Positions 5,642-8,672 of a stretch of 8,672 bases of DNA are shown here, in pieces (position 1 is the first letter of the stretch; every line of letters begins with the position of its first letter). The DNA is taken from contig DAOVKD010000017.1 of NCBI GenBank assembly GCA_030631975.1, forward strand, positions 1 through 8,672. Direction: 5' to 3'. The notes beneath the pieces were generated by a model, which was given only the letters and a program-made list of their open reading frames with translations, ran no database searches and was not told where the DNA came from. This stretch comes from Candidatus Woesearchaeota archaeon (GTDB lineage Archaea; Nanobdellota; Nanobdellia; Woesearchaeales; GW2011-AR4). A program made the position numbers and the translations under genes.

Positions 5642-5677
5642 ATGCAAAACAATAATGAAGATAAAATAACTGCATGA
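5642..5677 (+). CDS. possible upstream ORF in the aRF1 leader, in frame with aRF1
   Basis: ATG 5642 begins an 11-codon ORF (MQNNNEDKITA) that ends in TGA (5675-5677) followed by C. The predicted start site from the TATA at 5611 falls two bases before it, so it could be translated as a leaderless ORF. It is in the same frame as the aRF1 start, and the 17 codons between the TGA and ATG 5729 contain no other stop. Readthrough of the TGA would therefore yield N-terminally extended aRF1. Chance remains a possible explanation. Confidence 0.2.
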   Translation: MQNNNEDKITA

Positions 5678-5728
5678 CTTGTTCTTCCTTTTATTAGTTA
5701 TACCTCTAAATTAACTATAGCGGTTAAA

Positions 5729-8350
5729 ATGCAAATAACTGAAAAACAAAAGTACCAATTGAAGAAGTTCATAAAAGAACTAGAGAAGCATAAAGGCAGG
5801 CATACAGAGCTCGTGACAGTTTACATTCCACAAGGCTACGATATTATAAAGATTATTAATCATCTGGAGCAGGAAAAGGGCACTGCCACCAATATAAAAT
5901 CTGCCGCAACAAGGAAAAATGTTATTGATTCTTTGGAAAGGATGACGCAGCATTTGCGCTTATATAAAAAAACACCTGAGAATGGTTTAGCGGTTTTTTC
6001 AGGAAATGTTGCAGAAAGGGAAGGCCAGCAGGATTTTGAGGTCTGGAGCATTGAACCGCCTTTGCCTTTAAAGACAAGAATTTACAGATGCGATAAGGAG
6101 TTTGTTCTTGACTTATTAAGAGACATGCTTGAAGCAAAGGAAGTTTACGGGCTTGTTATTGTTGACAGGAGGGATGCAAACATAGCTTATCTCAAGGGCA
6201 AGACAATAATACCTTTGCTGAAGACACATTCTGATGTTCCTGGAAAGACGCGAGCTGGAGGACAATGTCTTCTGAAAGACTCTTTAGTCCAGTTATCCGA
6301 CGGTTCAATTCCTAAAATTGAGATTGTTCATAATCCGCATCAGGTTAAGAGTATGATTATGAAAAATCATTCAATTCGGAATTCAAATATTGTAAATAAA
6401 TGGAATGTAAAGAAAAGTCAAATTTACAAAATTATAACCAAAAATCCTAGATTGGAAATTGAATCTTCCAAGGATCATTTATTTTTTGTGGCGGCAAATT
6501 GTGGAATTACAGAAAAACCTGCTGAAGAATTAAAAGAAGGAGATAATTTGATTATGCCTGAAAAAATTGATATTAAAGGTGAAATGCAATATTTGAACTC
6601 ATTGAAATATTATAATTCATTTACTATAAACGAAAAAGGAATTAAAATTTTGAAAGAAAAAAGAGAAAATAATAATTTACTGCAGAGACAATTAGCTAAA
6701 AAAATAGGTGCGACTCAAACAGCGATATCCGCACTGGAATTGGAAAAAAGAAATATTAAAAGAGATTTGTTGAAGAAATTATGCAATTTTTTAAATATAA
6801 ATTTTGAAGAATTTCTGAATAAGCATTGTAAACCCTATTTGTATAGGAATGTTAAATTACCTGATGAAATAGACGAGAATTTTGCACAATTTCTTGGTTA
6901 TTACATAGGGGATGGGTGCATAGAAAATGATAGAATAACTTTCTTTGAGCAAAATAAAGAAGTTGCTTTAGATTATAAAAAGAAGTTTGACAAATTTTTT
7001 AATATAAATTCCAGTTATAAATTCAGAAAAAGTAAAAATTATCACCAATTGAGATTTACAAGCAGACCTTTAGTCAGATTAATTAGAAATGAATTTCCAG
7101 AAATTAAAAAAGCCTTAAACTCAGAAATTCCAGAAAAAATTCTCAAATCAGAAGATAAGGTGGTTGCAGCTTTCTTAAGAGGCTTATTTGATGCCGAGGG
7201 CTATTCTTCAAAAAATCAAAGAATTGGCATTGGTATGAATAATAAATTACTAGTTAAACAACTTCAAATATTATTATTAAGATTTAGCATAATATCCTCT
7301 TTTTTAGAGTACAATAACGAACAAAATCCTTATAGCAAAAATATTAGGTATACTTTAGATATTTCGGAGAAGAAATCTTTGGAGCTATTTAAGAAATATG
7401 TTGGTTTTAGTTTTTCTGAAAAAATGAAAAAATTAAGTATGACCATAAAAAATAAGAGCAGCACTAGCTATGTAAGACAGATACTAGTTTCTGGTTTTAG
7501 GATAAGAAGAATAATAGAAAAAGCAGGCTATAATCTAGAACTATTCCCTAAGGTAAATAGCTTTTTTAGAGATGAAAGAATGATGAGCAAAGAGATTTTT
7601 AAGAATTCTGTATTAAAGAACATTAAAGATAAGAATCTTTACAATAAATTGAAAGAAATATGCAATTTATCCATTTTACCAGTTAAAGTCAATAAAGTAG
7701 ATATAATAAATAAAATTGCAGACATGGTGGATATCTCAGTAAAAAGCCAAAACTTCATAGCAAATGGAATTTTTGTGCATAATTCAGCTGCAAGATTTGA
7801 AAGATTAAGGGAAGGCGCAAAAAAAAATCACTTTAAGAAGGTAGCTGAGTATATGAAAGAGCAGTTTTTAAGCAATAAGAATCTAAAAGGGATAATTGTT
7901 GGCGGTCCAGGACCGACAAAATATGATTTTATAGACTCTGGTTATATAACGACAGAGGTAAGGAATAAGATAATTGCTGTTAAGGATTTAAGTTATACAA
8001 GTGATTTTGGGTTAAGGGAGCTTGTGGAAAAAAGCGGGGATATCCTGGCAAAAGAGGAAATTATTGCAGAGAAAAAAATTGTTGGGAGGTTTTTTGAGTT
8101 GTTAGCGACAAAACCAGGCATGGTGTCTTATGGTGTTGATGAGGCAATGAAGAATTTAAAATTGGGGGCAGTTGATACACTATTGCTGTCAGAAAAACTA
8201 AGCGATAAAGAGATTGAGGAATTTGAGAATGAGGCAAAGCTTGTAGGGACAGATGTAAAAATTATCTCTACTGAAACTTCAGAAGGGGTGCAGTTGAGGA
8301 ATATGGGCAGGGCTGCTGCTATTTTGAGATATGAGGCTGGCAGTTCTTAG
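5729..8350 (+). CDS. prf1: peptide chain release factor aRF1 with an in-frame intein
   Basis: The 873-residue precursor consists of N-extein 1-179, intein 180-685 and C-extein 686-873; the spliced product would be 367 residues. aRF1 reads all three stop codons in the ribosomal A site and triggers peptide release. The N-domain carries the stop-decoding NIKS (55-58, in 'GTATNIKSAA') and YRCDKEF (119-125), the archaeal form of YxCxxxF. The M-domain carries the catalytic GGQ (177-179), continued after splicing by 'SAARFERLRE'. The C-domain has 'GPGPTKYDF' (726-734) and ends with 'AAILRY' near the C-terminus. Pelota is excluded because it lacks GGQ and NIKS. The C-domain runs directly from 'LLLSEKLSDKEIEEFE' into 'AKLVGTDVKIISTETSEG', so the Zn-binding minidomain of about 40-50 residues usual between these parts is absent, which explains why the host protein is shorter than the usual 410-420 residues. 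ATG 5729 matches the family N-terminus; no ribosome binding site is visible. Confidence 0.95.
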   Translation: MQITEKQKYQLKKFIKELEKHKGRHTELVTVYIPQGYDIIKIINHLEQEKGTATNIKSAATRKNVIDSLERMTQHLRLYKKTPENGLAVFSGNVAEREGQQDFEVWSIEPPLPLKTRIYRCDKEFVLDLLRDMLEAKEVYGLVIVDRRDANIAYLKGKTIIPLLKTHSDVPGKTRAGGQCLLKDSLVQLSDGSIPKIEIVHNPHQVKSMIMKNHSIRNSNIVNKWNVKKSQIYKIITKNPRLEIESSKDHLFFVAANCGITEKPAEELKEGDNLIMPEKIDIKGEMQYLNSLKYYNSFTINEKGIKILKEKRENNNLLQRQLAKKIGATQTAISALELEKRNIKRDLLKKLCNFLNINFEEFLNKHCKPYLYRNVKLPDEIDENFAQFLGYYIGDGCIENDRITFFEQNKEVALDYKKKFDKFFNINSSYKFRKSKNYHQLRFTSRPLVRLIRNEFPEIKKALNSEIPEKILKSEDKVVAAFLRGLFDAEGYSSKNQRIGIGMNNKLLVKQLQILLLRFSIISSFLEYNNEQNPYSKNIRYTLDISEKKSLELFKKYVGFSFSEKMKKLSMTIKNKSSTSYVRQILVSGFRIRRIIEKAGYNLELFPKVNSFFRDERMMSKEIFKNSVLKNIKDKNLYNKLKEICNLSILPVKVNKVDIINKIADMVDISVKSQNFIANGIFVHNSAARFERLREGAKKNHFKKVAEYMKEQFLSNKNLKGIIVGGPGPTKYDFIDSGYITTEVRNKIIAVKDLSYTSDFGLRELVEKSGDILAKEEIIAEKKIVGRFFELLATKPGMVSYGVDEAMKNLKLGAVDTLLLSEKLSDKEIEEFENEAKLVGTDVKIISTETSEGVQLRNMGRAAAILRYEAGSS
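6266..7783 (+). mobile_element. LAGLIDADG intein with XRE-like HTH, inserted between GGQ and Ser of aRF1
   Basis: The 506-residue protein intron occupies residues 180-685. The N-terminal splicing block starts at Cys180 ('CLLKDSLVQLSDG'); block B is 'EIESSKDHLFFV' with His250. The C-terminal blocks are 'DISVKSQNFIANGIFVHN', ending in His684-Asn685, followed by Ser686 as the +1 nucleophile. All expected splicing residues are present, so splicing should be active. Two LAGLIDADG motifs mark a homing endonuclease: 'FLGYYIGDGC' (388-397) and 'FLRGLFDAEG' (482-491), each with its acidic residue intact. Between the N-terminal splicing part and the endonuclease is an HTH of XRE/Cro type (about 308-364: 'LLQRQLAKKIGATQTAISAL', then 'LLKKLCNFLNINFEEFL'). 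A Lys-rich segment of unknown fold (about 565-650) lies after the endonuclease. The intein is visibly more A-rich in codon choice than the exteins, consistent with horizontal spread. Confidence 0.93.
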
Positions 8351-8620
8351 GTACAATAATTAAAAATTTAAACGCAATAAAAGAATAAAATAAAAAACAT
8401 CATTAACGACGCAAAACCAATGATTATTTAATAATAATAAATTTTCAATGGTTTATGAAAATAAACCCAGAAAAAATGAAGTTTTTTCGTTGCCCAAACA
8501 AAATAAAGTTTAATATAAAATAATGAATTAATAAATAATTGTGTATCAAAAAAATAAATAAAAATTCAATGCAATAAAAATAATAATTTAAAAATAACAA
8601 AAAAATAAAATAATCAAAAA
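8351..8620. other. AT-rich spacer downstream of aRF1
   Basis: This spacer is almost entirely A and T. An imperfect inverted repeat, AAACCAATGA (8414-8423) with TCAATGGTTT (8445-8454), has one mismatch and could form a hairpin. There is no long T tract on the plus strand, so the terminator of aRF1 is not obvious. I see no coding frame I would support. Confidence 0.35.
8587..8594 (+). promoter_or_regulatory. TATA-like element before the last gene
   Basis: TTTAAAAA lies 27-34 bases before ATG 8621, the spacing of a leaderless archaeal promoter. The surroundings are so AT-rich that chance matches are easy. Confidence 0.3.
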
Positions 8621-8672
8621 ATGAAATTAGTGGAAGAAGCATTTGCAACTTTATTTTCAGGAAAAGACTTAG
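8621..8672 (+). CDS. N-terminal fragment of an unidentified protein (3' end outside window)
   Basis: ATG 8621 opens a frame of 17 full codons to the window end, reading MKLVEEAFATLFSGKDL. Its G content and codon pattern differ from the A/T-only spacer before it, which suggests that real coding begins here. A TATA-like element lies at leaderless spacing and there is no ribosome binding site. The fragment is too short for a family call; the opening resembles that of small archaeal SprT-like putative metallopeptidases, a weak impression only. Confidence 0.5.
   Translation, partial: MKLVEEAFATLFSGKDL

Noticed and set aside
5860..6137. Minus-strand ORFs opposite the aRF1 N-domain
   Set aside because: aRF1 motifs NIKS and YRCDKEF lie here on the plus strand; the antisense frames have no support.
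5729..8350. Pelota (Dom34) instead of aRF1
   Set aside because: NIKS, YRCDKEF and GGQ are all present; Pelota lacks these.
8445..8648. Minus-strand 67-codon ORF rich in Phe, Ile, Leu and Tyr
   Set aside because: It is a low-complexity frame in nearly pure A/T DNA that overlaps a better gene start at 8621.
1..8672. CRISPR array
   Set aside because: There is no series of regularly spaced identical repeats; the only exact direct repeat of note is the two-copy 14-bp element before the pilins.

Overview
The window looks like chromosomal DNA from an uncultivated archaeon, most likely a DPANN-type lineage (Woesearchaeota, Pacearchaeota, Aenigmarchaeota or similar). The reasons are an archaeal/eukaryotic-type release factor aRF1, pilins with class III signal peptides and the 'MTYGWAILVV' core, a PGF-pre-PGF surface protein, a single-domain KaiC-like ATPase, TATA boxes with oligo-T termination, and strongly AT-rich DNA. 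The lineage assignment is inference; the archaeal assignment is firm.

Layout. Positions 1-566 (+) hold the end of a membrane-anchored PGF-pre-PGF surface protein. Positions 833-1176 (+) hold a ribbon-helix-helix/UPF0175 gene that is broken by a one-base frameshift. Its 3' end runs into a cluster of perfect inverted repeats (1097-1217). Positions 1307-4457 (-) form a pilus block: two polytopic T2SF-domain platform proteins (3642-4457, 2410-3639), then two tandem type IV pilin-like genes (1816-2265, 1307-1759). Between platform genes and pilins is a promoter region with a duplicated 14-bp element around a palindrome. Positions 4554-5300 (-) encode a KaiC/RecA-fold ATPase. Positions 5301-5728 contain no secure protein gene; a relatively GC-rich segment can fold with a 9-bp closing stem followed by T6 (candidate ncRNA), and a small Cys-rich ORF lies antisense. 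Positions 5729-8350 (+) encode aRF1, interrupted by a 506-residue intein exactly between the catalytic GGQ and the following Ser. The remainder is AT-rich spacer and the first 17 codons of another gene (8621 onward).

How the genes work together. The minus-strand block would assemble a surface pilus: platform proteins in the membrane, pilins cleaved by a PibD/EppA-like peptidase. The secretion ATPase and peptidase are not in this window. aRF1 must splice out its intein before it can release peptides. The most noteworthy items are the GGQ-site intein with an embedded XRE-like helix-turn-helix, the aRF1 lacking its usual Zn minidomain, an in-frame UGA-terminated upstream ORF before aRF1, the candidate ncRNA, and the pilin operator-like region.
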